From the NCBI GenBank assembly GCA_036250195.1, contig JAVHZZ010000003.1:346421875-346485874 (forward strand): DNA of 64,000 bases. Reading direction: 5' to 3'. Below the pieces are notes generated by a model. The model saw nothing but the letters and a program-made list of their open reading frames with translations, was not told where the DNA came from and did no database searches. The translations under genes and the position numbers were made by a program. The stretch is from Mixophyes australis (lineage: Eukaryota > Chordata > Amphibia > Anura > Limnodynastidae). Of this stretch, positions 43,223-54,719 are shown piece after piece (position 1 is the stretch's first letter; the number at the start of each line of letters is the position of its first letter).

Positions 43223-44203
43223 AGTGTATATAAATGGGATTCGGGGAGTGGCGAGGGGACTGGCTTTTCCCTAGTTAAAAAAAAGAAGAAGCATTTTCCT
43301 CCCTGCAAAAGAATTTTATTTTTACACATCCCTGCAGGCTGCACAGTCCAGATGCACTTTATATGGTAAGGTGTTGTTAAAGGGACCTTGCCACTAATGT
43401 AATAATACATGTAAATGTGTGATGTAATAAAGACAGACGATTTACCTTCAAACATAAATGAGACTGGATCGAGCTGTGTTTTATGGGAAAAAAAACTGAA
43501 AAGCTGTAATAAATGAATGTTATAGTAAGTTGAACATGTGACATTTTCACCCTTACAGCTATTAACAATTCCAGTTGGATCCTCAACCTTGCAATATAGG
43601 TGCAGAGATCTTATCAGGGGCAGTTTCATAAATGCCTATATGCACCCATGCATGCATAGGTTAGATAGAGGGATGGATTTCCTAGCAATGCACTTTTATA
43701 TTGTGAAGTGAGTTAGAAATTATCTTGTTCAAGATATTATATTATATAGTGATGATAATTCTACTTTAAATACACTGCTGTGTTTTTAATGTCTTTGTAC
43801 ATAGCTGCCATTGCCAATATATGTTGGGGAAAAAGCACATACAAATATTCTGCTTCCTGCATGAGCAGGTACTGTGAGATTAGTGCAAGCAGACAACTCG
43901 TGACTATTGTCTGTCTCAATTTGCACTGGATGAAAAGATACAAAGATCAGCATTGTGACAAGGAATCAGAACAGACATCAATGTTTTCTCTGTGTGGACA
44001 CTTGCCTTTAGGAAATTTTTTCTTTCTTTTTGTGAACAATAATACAGCATTGTAATGATACCAAGGGGGTATGAATGTAAACTAAATGGGTGTCCTCTCA
44101 GTATATTAGGGATATGGGGTCTGGGCACCGTCTGTGTGGGTAAGGACTCATACCTCAGACAAAAGTCAAGTAAAATTGATCATGTTTATTTGGCAGTAAC
44201 TAC
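43223..44203. other. Mainly single-copy DNA
   Basis: No gene supported; the minus frame 43078-43629 (183 codons) begins in the Tc1 remnant and has no domain. About 43750-43990 is non-repetitive and fairly complex, another place to test for conservation. Confidence 0.35.
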
Positions 44204-44495
44204 CAGGGCCATCTTAACAACATTATGGGCCCCCAGGCAAAGCAGTGCACCGGGGCCCCTAGATATAGATATAGATATAGATATATAGATGTATACAGAT
44301 ACAGATATAGATATAGATATATAGAGATAGAGATAGATAGATGTACTTGCTCAGTGACCCTTGAAGGTTTTTTTTGCAGGTTTTTTTTTTTTTGCAGGAT
44401 TATTTATTCTCATTAAGAGCCTTGCCTATGGGGCCCCCTTGCCCATGGGGCCCCCGGGCAGCTGCCCATCATGCCCAATGGAAAAGATGGCCCTG
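44204..44495. mobile_element. hAT-type MITE, 'CAGGGCCATCTTAAC' family
   Basis: 292 bp; ends 'cagggccatcttaac' and 'gaaaagatggccctg' inverted. Flanks GTAACTAC (44196-44203) and GTAACTGC (44496-44503), one mismatch. The interior has an ATAGAT microsatellite (44259-44344) and repeated 'ggggcccc' phrases. Confidence 0.88.
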
Positions 44496-44503
44496 GTAAC
44501 TGC

Positions 44504-45416
44504 CCACTGCAGAGAACAGTAGCCTTAACCAGTCCCAGCAGACAAACAAGGGACTACACACATGAGAATGGCTTTACCAATGACTTTGAATACCAACGAG
44601 TACTTCTACTGACCCTTGGCTCCAAGTTATCTGACTTCGAACCTCCCCCCTACTTTCCTTTAAATCAACCAGTGACCAAGCTCAGTGGTCTTTCTGCTTT
44701 TGGCAGGCTCACTCTGATAAATTTGGCAAGTCTTAAGACCTTGCAAGTGTCTCTCCAGGCTCTCATTAGCCCACAGGTCTGTGTTATGACTAGGGGCTGT
44801 TATAGGGATCATGATCACCATATCTCCCCTGATAACACTACATACTGAGATGTTTTGCAGGTAATCTCTAATTTAGGAATAGTAATCAAACAAGATATAA
44901 TTTGATCACCTACCACAGTGAATGCCATTCTTTGCAATAATTACTTATTCTGTTATTATTTTTACTTAGAAGAACTCTTCCCCTATATATTCCAATTTCT
45001 CAATGTACAGTATTTGGATCAAATAAAGTAAAAAGTGATTACTAAGTCAAAAACAACATATAAACCATTAATTCATAAATATTAAGACTAGAGGATGCTA
45101 AAAGGGATGTGTTTTGAAAACACAAACACACCCATACTTTTTTCACCTTCTTATTTAATGTTTATCTTAGAAGAGTTGTTTAGCCAAACAAGCATTAAAG
45201 CAAATTTCCCTCCATGTCTAAGATAATATTCCACCCTGTTCCACACTGTGCATAATTGATAAAGTACAATTATGTAATCCAAGAGCAACAGTGCTGGGAA
45301 AATAAAATATAACAGCAAGTGTAAAGGGGGAGGAGAAGGAGCTGAAAATGTATAGAAAAAAAGCCTCACGGAGGGAGTGTGATAAGAATACAACATAGAT
45401 TATGGTACTTTATTAT
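44504..45416. other. Unassigned, no gene seen
   Basis: The plus frame 44471-44848 (125 codons) starts inside the MITE and has no recognised domain. The remainder is AT-rich. Confidence 0.4.
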
Positions 45417-45667
45417 ATATACCAATCAGTCACAATATTAAAACCACTGACAAGTGAAGTGAATTGATTATTTTGTTACTATGGCAACTGAGAAGGGATG
45501 GGATATATTAGGCAACAAGTGAATAGTCAGTGCTTGATGTGGTGGAAGCAGGAAAAATGGGCACATATAAGGATCTGAGTGACTTTGATAAGGGCCAAAT
45601 TTGATGGTTAGATGACTGGGTCAGAGCATCTACAAAACTGCCGGTCTTGTGGGGTGTTCCTGGCATG

Positions 45668-46029
45668 CAGGGCCGGTGATAGGGTCCACGGCGCCCTAGG
45701 CATTTTTAAAAAAGCGGCGCCCCCCTCCCTCCTCCCTCCTCCCCACTCACCCCGTCTCTCCTTACCTTGTCTCACCACCGCCGCCTCTCTGCTCCGTCTC
45801 CTCCCCTTCACTCACTGACACTAGTAAGTGGAGGGGAGGAGACGGAGCAGAGAGGCAGCGGTGGTGACAAAATAGCCTCTTCCCCCCTCCCCGTGCATCT
45901 GAATCTGTGCGGCAGGTATGGTCAGCGGTCGCCGCACAGTTTTAAAGTCATTTAGTATTCTGTGGCGCCCTCCAGAGCCCGGCGCCCTAGGCAAGTGCCT
46001 AACCTTGCCTAATGGGAGCGCCAGGCCTG
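45668..46029. mobile_element. hAT-type MITE, 'GGCGCCCTAGGC' family, copy 2
   Basis: 362 bp with perfect 8-bp duplications CTGGCATG (45660-45667, 46030-46037). Ends 'cagggccggtgataggg' and 'gggagcgccaggcctg'. Internal hairpin: 'ctctgctccgtctcctcccc' with its complement about 50 bp on. Inserted in the Tc1-like coding region. Confidence 0.93.
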
Positions 46030-46357
46030 CTGGCATGTAGTGTTTAGTACCTGCAAAAAGTGGTCCAAGGAAGGACAACCAGTGAACCAGTGCCAGGGTC
46101 ATGGTGCCCAAGGCATGTTGATGCCTGTGGGGAGTGAAGGCTAGCCCGACTTGTCCAATCACACAGAAGAGCTACTGTACCACAAATTGCTGAAAAAGTA
46201 AATGCTGACTATGATAGAGAGGTAAAAGTAACAGTTTGTACCAACCGCACCAAGTATTCGACATCCAACGGGAAAAATGTTATACTTCCGGGAGGTGCAC
46301 CCACACATTTGTACATGAATTCACAGGAGAAATAAAAGAAAATGTGTTTTTATAAAT

Positions 46358-46731
46358 AAAACTATATTCAATCTTTATTAATTCATATGGATTTAGATAT
46401 TATCATTGCTTCTTCAACATTATCAACTTTCAAGGAAATGAAATATAACGTTTTATATATTGGCTGATTCAAAAAAATATAGTGTCATTGAATTATAACA
46501 AACATTGATGTGGAATTTATATTGACACACAAATTAAAGCGCTTATTCAAAGATATATGACACTGACAACCAAACGAGGCAGTTTAATTCTGTCATTTTA
46601 ATTCACTTTATTGCACATAATGCACAATCACATTATTACTTCACACAAATAGGTTTGTAAATATTTTGCTACCATTCAACCAGGATTTATAAAGATTTTA
46701 ATTACAATTAATAAAGATTGAATTTAGTTTT
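46358..46731. mobile_element. Inverted-repeat element in the Tc1 mosaic
   Basis: 26-bp inverted ends: 'aaaactatattcaatctt' at the left and 'aagattgaatttagtttt' at the right, one mismatch. About 374 bp, AT-rich, non-coding. Superfamily unknown. Confidence 0.7.
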
Positions 46732-46779
46732 GTCCATTGTAGGCGCTGTCCACCGCCTACAATGGGCAAAACTATATTC
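46720..46779. repeat. Inverted junction hairpin
   Basis: Arms 46720-46745 and 46754-46779 ('agttttgtccattgtaggcg' against 'cgcctacaatgggcaaaact') pair at 24 of 26 positions around an 8-bp loop. The right arm is Tc1 sequence; the left is its inverted copy. Confidence 0.8.
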
Positions 46780-47054
46780 GCTGTCCGCCGCTGAATGAGC
46801 CTACAATGGGCACATCAGCGCCAGATCTGGACCATGGAGCAATGTAAGAAGCTGGTCTCTTTACATCATGTGGACGGCCGGGTGCGTGTGCATCGTTTAC
46901 CTGGGGAAGATTTGGCAACCGGATGCACAATGGAAAGAGGGCAAGCCGGCACAGGCGGTGTGATGCTCTGGTCAATGTACTGTTGGGAAACTTTGGATCC
47001 TGGCATTCATATGGATGTTACTTTGACATGTACCACCTACCAAATCATTTAAAG

Positions 47055-47354
47055 GTTTCTCTGCCATGATTGGTAGCTCAGCTGCAGCAAGTTGCAGAAC
47101 AACCAATCACAGCACAGACAGATTTGGGACTTGCTCATTATCCATCTCTCATTGGACCAACTAGCATAATTAGCAATGCTCCACTAACTGGAGCTTTGCT
47201 AGAGGCACGTAGGTACAGCATTGCTAGCTGCTCTGGCAGCCCACCCTCCCACAACTCAGTGAAGCAGACAGGCTGCCAGTGTAGTTAAAGGACTGCCACC
47301 TATCAACTATAGCTGGTACTGCAGTTAATCTTTACAGAAGAGCGTGCATAACTT
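47055..47354. other. Unassigned
   Basis: Non-coding; 'ccatgattggtagctcagct' and 'agaacaaccaatcacagc' form a weak inverted pair. No element boundary defined. Confidence 0.3.
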
Positions 47355-47506
47355 GCTACAGCACAGGGGGCAAGACACCACTCAGCAGCCTATTGGGAAT
47401 ATTTTAAAGGAAAAAAATGCAGGTGGCCCAGTGACGCAACCCGAGGTAGCCCACTATGGCACAGGCGGCAGATGCCCCCATGTCCTCCAGTTCAGCCTGC
47501 CCCTGA
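47355..47506. mobile_element. MITE of the 30056 family, left end lost
   Basis: 'gggggcaagacaccactcag', 'aatattttaaagg', 'aaatgcaggtggcccagtga' and 'cagttcagcctgcccctg' parallel the element at 30056-30230. Confidence 0.7.
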
Positions 47507-47844
47507 CCGCAGTTGCGTATTATTATCTCTGAGCTACCTCTCCAAGCACAAAGGGTAACAAATGCAACATCAATGCAACTCTAAATACAGACACATGCTC
47601 TGTGCATGCACAGTGCTTCAATTTTTACAGTAGGACACATCTCTCTGTGAACTCTAAATCAGGCCCATGGTCTATGGCCAACCTGTGCCTCTCGCACTAC
47701 AAGCCCTAGCATGCTTTGCCAGGTAACACGCATTTTGATCAATGTATTAGATAATACAAATGTATGACAGTGGCAAGTCATACTAAGTCTCATTGTTCAC
47801 TACACTCTCCTGATTAATTTAAGACATAAATGTAACTTTCTCCT
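47507..47844. other. Unassigned; MITE fragment
   Basis: 47668-47730 ('ggccaacctgtgcctctcgc') is a partial relative of the element at 20160. The rest is unassigned. Confidence 0.35.
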
Positions 47845-48400
47845 CACCCCCCTGCTCCCACCTTGCCCCACACTTCTTCTGCCTCCCCTCTCTGCCTTGC
47901 CTTACACTGGCTCCCCATCCCTTACAGAATCCTTTTCAAACTCCTCACACTCACATACAAGCCCCCCTCCCACTCTATCTCCAGCCTCCTCTCCATTCAC
48001 ACTCCCTCCCGCTCCCTGCGCTCGGCCAGTGACTGTCGTCTCTCCTCTAACCTGATCACTGCCCCCCTCCACTGGAACTACCTCCCACGTTCCATCTGAC
48101 TGTCACCTAATCTGTGCTCCTTCAAAAAGGCACTTAAAACTCACCTCTTCCTTAAAGCCTACCAGCCATCCTCCTAATCCTCTCACCATACTCATTCTCT
48201 TCACCTCTCTCTACCCTGTCCCTTCTCGCTCCTCCAGGGCATGATCCCTACTGACTCCGTTTGTCGCTGCTGTCCCTTTAGGATGTAAGATCTTACGAGC
48301 AGGGCCCTCTTCCCTCCTGTTTCTATACCATTTCTTCTGCTCCAACCTCACTATAATTGCTATGTCTGGAGCTCCAAGAGTCTTGGTAATACTCATTTAC
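47845..48400 (+). mobile_element. L2-type LINE with internal deletion
   Basis: The frame 47863-48099 reads 'LALHWLPIPYRILFKLLTLT', 'SIHTPSRSLRSASDCRLSSN' and 'PLHWNYLPRSI', then a stop, then 'FKKALKTHLFLKAYQ' in the following codons. The UTR has 'taagatcttacgagcagggc'. It lacks the segment between 'NLITA' and 'PLHW' found at 41.6 kb. The tail is missing. Confidence 0.85.
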
Positions 48401-48688
48401 TCATTAACTCTTTCTACATTACACCTCTCTAGCTAGACCCACAAAAGTAGCCACGGAGAGCTTTTTAAGGCCAATAAAAACATACCTTTGCGCAAAATGA
48501 AATAAGCTGGAGGGATGCATTATAAATGAGGCCCAATGGGTGCTTTCTGTATTGTACTACTACATAACAAAACTAATTTTGTAGTTTTGTCCAAATTATT
48601 TTATTGTCAAAACGTATTGTTTAACTTACCATCCTACATTTTATTCACAAAAGATAACTGAGAAGACAAAATATATTAGGCCAAACTG
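48401..48688. other. Unassigned
   Basis: Nothing recognised. Confidence 0.35.
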
Positions 48689-48966
48689 GGTACACGCTAC
48701 AGGGTTTTCAGCCAATAACCGAGCCAATCACACGATAAACCACTGTTTGGTCCGATATCACATTAGTGTGTACACTGCAACGATCAACGATTATCGATCC
48801 ACAGCACATCGTATTGTTTCATTTGATTTTAAAACTGGACTAAAAATGTCATTCAACGATGGAACAATGTAGTTCCAATTCTGCATTGTGTACTTTTTTT
48901 TTTTAATCATTGGTAAAATTGTTATAGATATCGCATTGGGAGAAATTCTCTGTAGTGTGTACCTAG
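48689..48966. mobile_element. MITE with 'GGGTACACGCTACAGGG' ends
   Basis: Left 'gggtacacgctacaggg' and right 'tctgtagtgtgtaccta' inverted. The interior has 'gatcaacgattatcgatcca' and further short inverted phrases. Target duplication not resolved. Confidence 0.7.
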
Positions 48967-49324
48967 CCGTAGTCACTTTGTGAGGTAAGGACTCAGGATA
49001 CAGATTTAATTTTGTTTTATTTATATTAAGCAAACTAAATATGAAACAGCACATTGGGAGGTCTATTTACACCAAGAGGATCTTATATAACTTGAAATAT
49101 TCCATGTCTGGCGTGTTAACAAATTCCTCACACATGGCTTTGTTTTAATTGTTGTTTTCATAGGGCTATAAAAAGATTCACCAATCATTACACGTGAATA
49201 AAGATATTAATATGCACGTAGTATTTCATAATAGAAGTTTCGTCAGACAGGAAACAGAACATAGGACCGTGCATTATTTACAACAATACTATCACTACAT
49301 AAATAAATACATTAATAAACATAA
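48967..49324. other. Unassigned
   Basis: AT-rich, no gene. Confidence 0.35.
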
Positions 49325-49497
49325 TGGGGTATGTTTACTAAACAGCAGGCTTGAAAAAGTGGAGATGTTGCCTATAGAAACCAATCAGATTCTAGTAACC
49401 ATTTATTTAGTACATTCTACAAAATGATAACTAGAATCTGATTGGTTGCTATAGACATCTCCACTTTTTCAAACCCGTAGTTTAGTAAATATACCCC
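49325..49497. mobile_element. Palindromic MITE, CCAAT-containing family, copy 2
   Basis: Outer ends 'ggggtatgtttactaaa' and 'tttagtaaatatacccc', then 'gttgcctatagaaaccaatc' and its complement 'gattggttgctatagac'. AAT flanks both sides. Same core as 2201-2377 but different outer ends. Confidence 0.85.
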
Positions 49498-49872
49498 AAT
49501 GTCTAAAACATACAGTATACCTGTGACTTATGTAACATCTAAACAAACAAACAAAAAAAAACATTTGTGACAATTATTCCATTTTAGGTAAAATGTGAAA
49601 ATGGTTTATATAAGGGGAAATGAAATCCATATACACAGTATCTTATTATACAACTCCAATATTTTTCAATAGTTGTCATTGTCTATGATTAAGACTATAA
49701 ATTGGTTTGTTAAGACATAGCATTAAAAAGAGTACATATATGCCGTGATAAATGACAGGCAAAAAACATGAGATTTAAATGTTCATAGCAAGAACAAGCT
49801 GCTTATTTTTGGGCAAATCTCATACATATGTCTGTACTGGGGATGCATGCTGACTCATTCCATTGAATAAAG
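49498..49872. other. Unassigned
   Basis: AT-rich, nothing recognised. Confidence 0.35.
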
Positions 49873-50093
49873 CATACTTGCCAACTCTCCAGAATTCCGG
49901 GTAGGTCTCCCGGACTCCTGAGAGAGCAGGGCATTCTCCCGCGAATTGCATCATTTTGGCTCACTCACCGCAGTAAAATGATGCTTTTGCCTCATTACGC
50001 CATGGGGCGGGGCCAAAATAACGTGATTTGACCAGCTCCGCCCCTCACGCCCACTTCCTTCCCTGATCTCCTGGAGGCCGAACTTTAGGATAC
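49873..50093. mobile_element. 'CATACTTGCC' MITE, copy with decayed right end
   Basis: Left CATACTTGCCAACTCTCC intact; 'gcatcattttggc' and 'ggggcggggccaaaataacg' as in copy 1; right end decayed to 'aactttaggatac'. No duplication. Confidence 0.8.
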
Positions 50094-51517
50094 ACTGTAA
50101 GTAGTTTCTCATTGGAATTGAGTTTAAAACTTTTCTCTTAACATGGTGTAACAAAGATCCCCATAGTGCCCTCCAACATGCAATCCAGTTTTATAAAGGG
50201 CAACTCTGTCTTTAAGTTAGATTCACATCTGGACATGTAAAAATGTTTAGAATGATTCTCTTCTATTATTTCTCAGTTTCCAGTCTCAATGCTACGGCCA
50301 CATGAGACAAAGTCGTTGATAAACAGTTGTTTTTCACAAAGCTAGTTTAGACCCTTTATAGTAACTCCAAAATAAGGAGGAGAGGTTGAAAATGATGTTT
50401 TTTTGCGTCTTCAATTGAGAAAACAAAAACAACGTGTTGAAGAGCCTCCCGTCAATGTCTCTGAATGTGTGCAGGTCCTTGGATGCCAGTGTTTAGTAGG
50501 GATGGTAGAAAGATATTCAGACATCAAAGGATGAAAGCAATGGGGATTACATGGGAATGTGGGGACCAAAGGGCATTCACTTTATCGCACGGCATCTACA
50601 ATTCAATCTGGATGTCTAGAGAGGTCCGCAATGTAAACTTCTCCACATTACTGAAACATGGAGGAATGCAAAAACTTTTGTTTTAAATCACCTTTGGTGG
50701 TATGACTATTGTATATAATTTTACACCATATTCTATTAAAATATATTTCTTTCCTTTGTCATTATTTTAGTCCTTAAAATCACCCCGCCCCACAAAAACA
50801 TTTTTATACGTAAATAGATGTTTCTTTAGCCATTCTGTATTCTCTTTAGACAATACTAAAGACAAGTTGTATAAAAGAGAGAAGTGGGAAGACCACTAAT
50901 AATTATTGTTATGTACTCTAATCATAATGCATGAAGAAACAAAATGAAGAGAAAAAAATAAATATAAAATTTATGTTAAGATGCAATAGATGTAGGAAAT
51001 AAATCGGTAAATATGAAATAGCAGTAGTCAGTGTTCAGCATGCCAGGTTTTCAATGTATACTAATGTGTATACATATATACATTATAAATAATATAAATA
51101 ATGTATTTACAAAGAGCTTACTTTACAGGAAAGCTGATTTTGCATCAACTACCAGGGTTTTGGTTTTATTTCAATCACACAATGTATTGCAGGTGACCAA
51201 TAATTGTGTATCATTTATGGCATTAAATTGATGATTACAACTGTGTTTTTGTTGTATGTAAAGGTTTCTTTGGGGCACTATAGATCCCAGCATAGCCTTG
51301 CAGCCATGGAGTATGCTTGTGCTTGAGCCTGGGACCTGTAGTGCGCCAGGGATAAAATACTTTTTACTGAACCAACAAAACGAAAAATAAAAAAAGAAAA
51401 TATATTATTTAACCTAATTATTTTCTATTATTTCTACATTTGCTTTTATTCTTTTTTGGTATTTTTTATGTTGGCTAACAGACAAGGCAGGGATGGGGGA
51501 TGCTCAACTTGGTCAAG
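50094..51517. other. Unassigned, no gene seen
   Basis: AT-rich. Frames at 50465-50686 and 51031-51231 have no domain. Confidence 0.4.
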
Positions 51518-52135
51518 GATCCAGGGCAGGAAGCAGGAATCCATGGCAGGTGTGGAGGAATCCAGGGCAGGGGTGCAGGAATCCAGGGCAGGGGTGGAGG
51601 AATCCAGGGCAGGGGTGCAGGAATCCAGGGCAGGGATGCAGGAATACAGGGCAGGGGTGCAAGGATCCAGGGCAGGAAGCAGGAATCCAGGGCAGGGGTG
51701 CAGGAATCCAGGGCAGGGGTGGAGGAATCCAGGGCAGGGGTGCAGGAATCCAGGGCAGGGATGCAGGAATACAGGGCAGGGGTGCGGGAATCCAGGGCAG
51801 GGATGCAGGAATACAGGGCAGGGGTGCAGGAATACAGGGCAGGGATGCAAGAATCCAGGGCAGGAAGCAGGAATCCATGGCAGGGGTGCAGGAATCCAGG
51901 GCAGGGATGCAGGAATCCAGGGCAGGGGTGCTGGAATCCAGGGCAGGGGTGCAGGAATCCAGGGCAGGGGTGCAAGAATCCATGGCAGGGGTGCAGGAAT
52001 CCAGGGCAGGGGTGCAGGAATCCAGGGCAGGGGTGCTGGAATCCAGGGCAGGGGTGCAGGAATCCAGGGCAGGGGTGCAAGAATCCAGGGCAGGGGTGCA
52101 AGAATCCAGGGCAGGGGTGCGAGAATCCAGAGCAG
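51518..52135. repeat. 21-bp minisatellite, ~29 units
   Basis: The unit 'gaatccagggcaggggtgca' plus one base repeats with few substitutions; some units are 3 or more bases shorter ('caggaagcaggaatcc'). Because 21 is divisible by 3, most frames on both strands stay open (7-residue repeats such as GVQESRA or PALDSCT), giving ORFs up to 271 codons that are not genes. Confidence 0.95.
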
Positions 52136-53258
52136 AGTGATTTGCGTACAGTATGCTCAAATTTGATAGATATGTGCCCTAATGAATCAGACCCCTTGGG
52201 TCCATTACCCTCAAGGTCATTCTTTCTAATAGGTATCCAGCATCTTTTCCACTACCCCTCTGTGATTCATGGATTGTATTATATATACTTTTATGTTTCT
52301 TCTTGTTTATTTTGACATTTATGCACAAAATATCTGATTGCATAAGTTTATAAACTGGAATCTCTGAATAACATACGCTCAATTTTCACATTTATTTGAA
52401 CGATGAGACAACTGAGCGTTTACTGCACTAATGAAACAAACACTCTGTGATTAAACCATTAATTTACTTTATTATCCAATTATGGAACCATTTATTTTCA
52501 CAATTATCCACTCAAGGGAATCAATTTTGCAATCACTATCCTATTTAAGCTTCATGATGATTGGCATGAGCATCACTGCTTGGAAAAGGGAAGATGTCTC
52601 AAACGCAACAGTGCACTGTTAATTATGCAGAACTATAAGCTGTATCTGTATCCGGTCACTGCAGTTTGTGACCGTGCCACATTGTAGGAGAAGTACAGCT
52701 TATTTAGAGTTCTCTACAATATCCATATTGCAACATCTCCTACATAACATATTTTTATTATTCACATCAGTAAACTACATATCATATATACATGGTATAT
52801 AAGGAGAGTGAACAGATTGTGGCACCTTTACTAAACAATACAATTTCTGTTCATCCAACAAGTAACATGCTTTAGCCAACCAGCACTATACTGGCCCCAT
52901 GAAGCATTTTAATTTGTTTGTCCTTCTGAGTTATTAATCTATTAATAGTGTACTCATCTAACCCTTTATCTGTGTACTCAGGGGCATAGGTCGAGATTTT
53001 GGTGGTCAAATCTTAAACAGCAAAATTTTAGGGAAGGATATACTCCGTTATCTGACCCCCCCGTTGCCTCCTTTGGTCATCTGCCGCTCCACTGTTTCCT
53101 GTTCTAAGAGGAAGGACATATCAGAGTTCTGGCCCCATCTGGGCAGATATGAATTTGGAGCCCTAAAATACTGGCTTGCGTGCACAGTATTCTGTGGCTT
53201 CAAATGCATTTCGGTGTCTGGGAGCTGGAACACAGACAGTGTAGTTGCCAGAGGAGAT
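52136..53258. other. Mainly single-copy DNA; possible conserved block
   Basis: 52430-52740 is non-repetitive and rich in homeodomain-type motifs ('ccattaatttac', 'ccaattatgg', 'acaattatcc'). No gene. 52979-53250 contains 'caggggcataggtcgag', perhaps a MITE left end. Confidence 0.35.
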
Positions 53259-53590
53259 AGGGCAGCATGGTGGCTCAGTGGTTAGCACTTCTGCCTCACA
53301 GCGCTGGGGTAAGGTGTTCAATTCCCAAGCTGGGCCTTATCTATATAGAGTTTGTATTTTCTCCCCTCGTTTGTGTGGGGGTGCTCTGGTTTCCTCCCAC
53401 ACTCCAAAAACATAGTAGTAGGTTAATTGGCTGCTATTAAATTGACCTTAGTCTATCTCGATCTGTGTGTGTGTGTGTCTGTTAGGGAATTTAGACTGTA
53501 AGCTCCAATGTGGCAGGAGCTGATGTGAATGAGTTCTCTGTACAGCGCTGCGGAATTAGTGGCGCTATATAAATAACTGATGATGATGAG
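53259..53590 (+). mobile_element. tRNA-derived SINE, near full length
   Basis: Head: A box 'tggctcagtggt' (53271-53282) and B box 'gttcaattcc' (53316-53325), the RNA polymerase III internal promoter pattern. Middle: 'gtgctctggtttcctccca' and 'ttaattggctgctatt'. Then (TG)n, 'aatttagactgtaagctcc' and the L2-like tail 'gcggaattagtggcgcta' with ATG repeats. Flanks share GAGAT. No coding capacity. Confidence 0.92.
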
Positions 53591-53959
53591 ATGGCAGATG
53601 GAAACTGAGCTGAGTGGTAGCTTCTATCGTTGTAGTTATGCCCATGTGTATACTTAACTATAGCATATATTTTTTTTTGGGCATATTTATTTTCTAACCT
53701 CTAGATCTGCTTAAGAAACGCACAGCAAATAAATATAATTTGCCTGGCGTACACAGGCACAATCTTTGCCAAGTGTATTCCGATACAATGTGAACATTTA
53801 TGCTTTATGTACAACATCCTACAACTGATGCAATAGCACTAGTTATTTGTTAATATAACCACCCTGCGCATCATTCCCAGGGGCATACATTTACTATATA
53901 TCCAATGATATCTCCTAATTACAACACCTTAGGGGTAACACATACTGTACAACCAATGC
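53591..53959. other. Unassigned
   Basis: AT-rich, nothing recognised. Confidence 0.35.
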
Positions 53960-54115
53960 CCTATCTCTAGCATGGACAAATCTCTTTTCTGATTATCCCT
54001 TTCCTACACTCCCCCTTCTTTTCCTCTCTCTTTGTTTATACCGAGTCTGGTTTTACTACTGTGTTGGTTCCTAATTGAAAAGTGATACAGGGTATGTTGG
54101 CACAATATAATTAAA

Positions 54116-54153
<38 letters not shown>
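53960..54153 (+). mobile_element. L2-type LINE 3' tail
   Basis: 'ttggttcctaattgaaaag' and 'ggcacaatataattaaatg' followed by (TTA)n at 54116-54153; matches the tails at 25258 and 37090. Confidence 0.7.
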
Positions 54154-54155
<2 letters not shown>

Positions 54156-54719
54156 ACACACATGGTTAGAGGAGATTAGATGTGAGTGGTGAGGTTTAGC
54201 TTTTTGCATGGTCTGTCCAGCTTACTGTCTGCAACCACAGCCTTATTCCTGTAGAACTGTGATTTTCACTGGGAGAAAGAGAATCAATGAGTAATGTTGG
54301 ATTAACCACACAGTGGAAAACCATCTGCCTGCATTTCTCATCGCTCAGACATTACAGCCACTGTTATTGTTGGTTGCAGAACAGAAAGCGGTCAGCCAGA
54401 GTGAGGATACAGGTCACAGAGCAACTTGAAAAAACAATGAATGCACATTTTATGTGGCACATACTTGAGATGCATGTGTGATATAACATTAGATTCCTAT
54501 ACTTTTACAGAACCCTTTATGTGATGTATAAGGTGTTCATGCACTTGTAAGTGCAACTAGTTTTTTCAGTGCACAGTTTCAATTTCTAAAGAATGGGGAT
54601 TTCTATTGGTAGCATAGTGTAAGGAATATATTTCAGTGTATTGTACAGGTAAAACAGGTACAAAATAAAAAAGGTATATATTTTATTTTGTAATTTTTAT
54701 AATTTCACTTTTAATAGGG
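54154..54719. other. Unassigned
   Basis: No gene or repeat recognised. Confidence 0.35.

Larger units (their letters stand above)
45417..47054 (+). mobile_element. Tc1-like transposon mosaic with two insertions
   Basis: The 5' part (45417-45667 and 46038-46224) begins 'tataccaatcagtcacaat' and encodes the DNA-binding half: 'KGRTTSEPVPGSW'-type degenerate reading after the MITE. Coding resumes at about 46775-47054 with 'WTMEQCKKL', 'LHHVDGRVRVHRLPGE' and 'WETLDPGIHMDVTLT' in one frame. The last third and the right terminus are missing. Inserted: a MITE at 45668-46029 and an inverted-repeat element within 46225-46774. Inactive. Confidence 0.82.

Noticed and set aside
43078..43629. 183-codon minus-strand ORF
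   Set aside because: Starts in Tc1 remnant and spans unrelated non-coding sequence; no domain.
51446..52315. ORFs up to 271 codons on both strands
   Set aside because: Period-21 repeat keeps frames open; they end at the array edges.
53271..53325. tRNA gene
   Set aside because: A- and B-box motifs are present, but there is no cloverleaf and the sequence continues into a SINE body.
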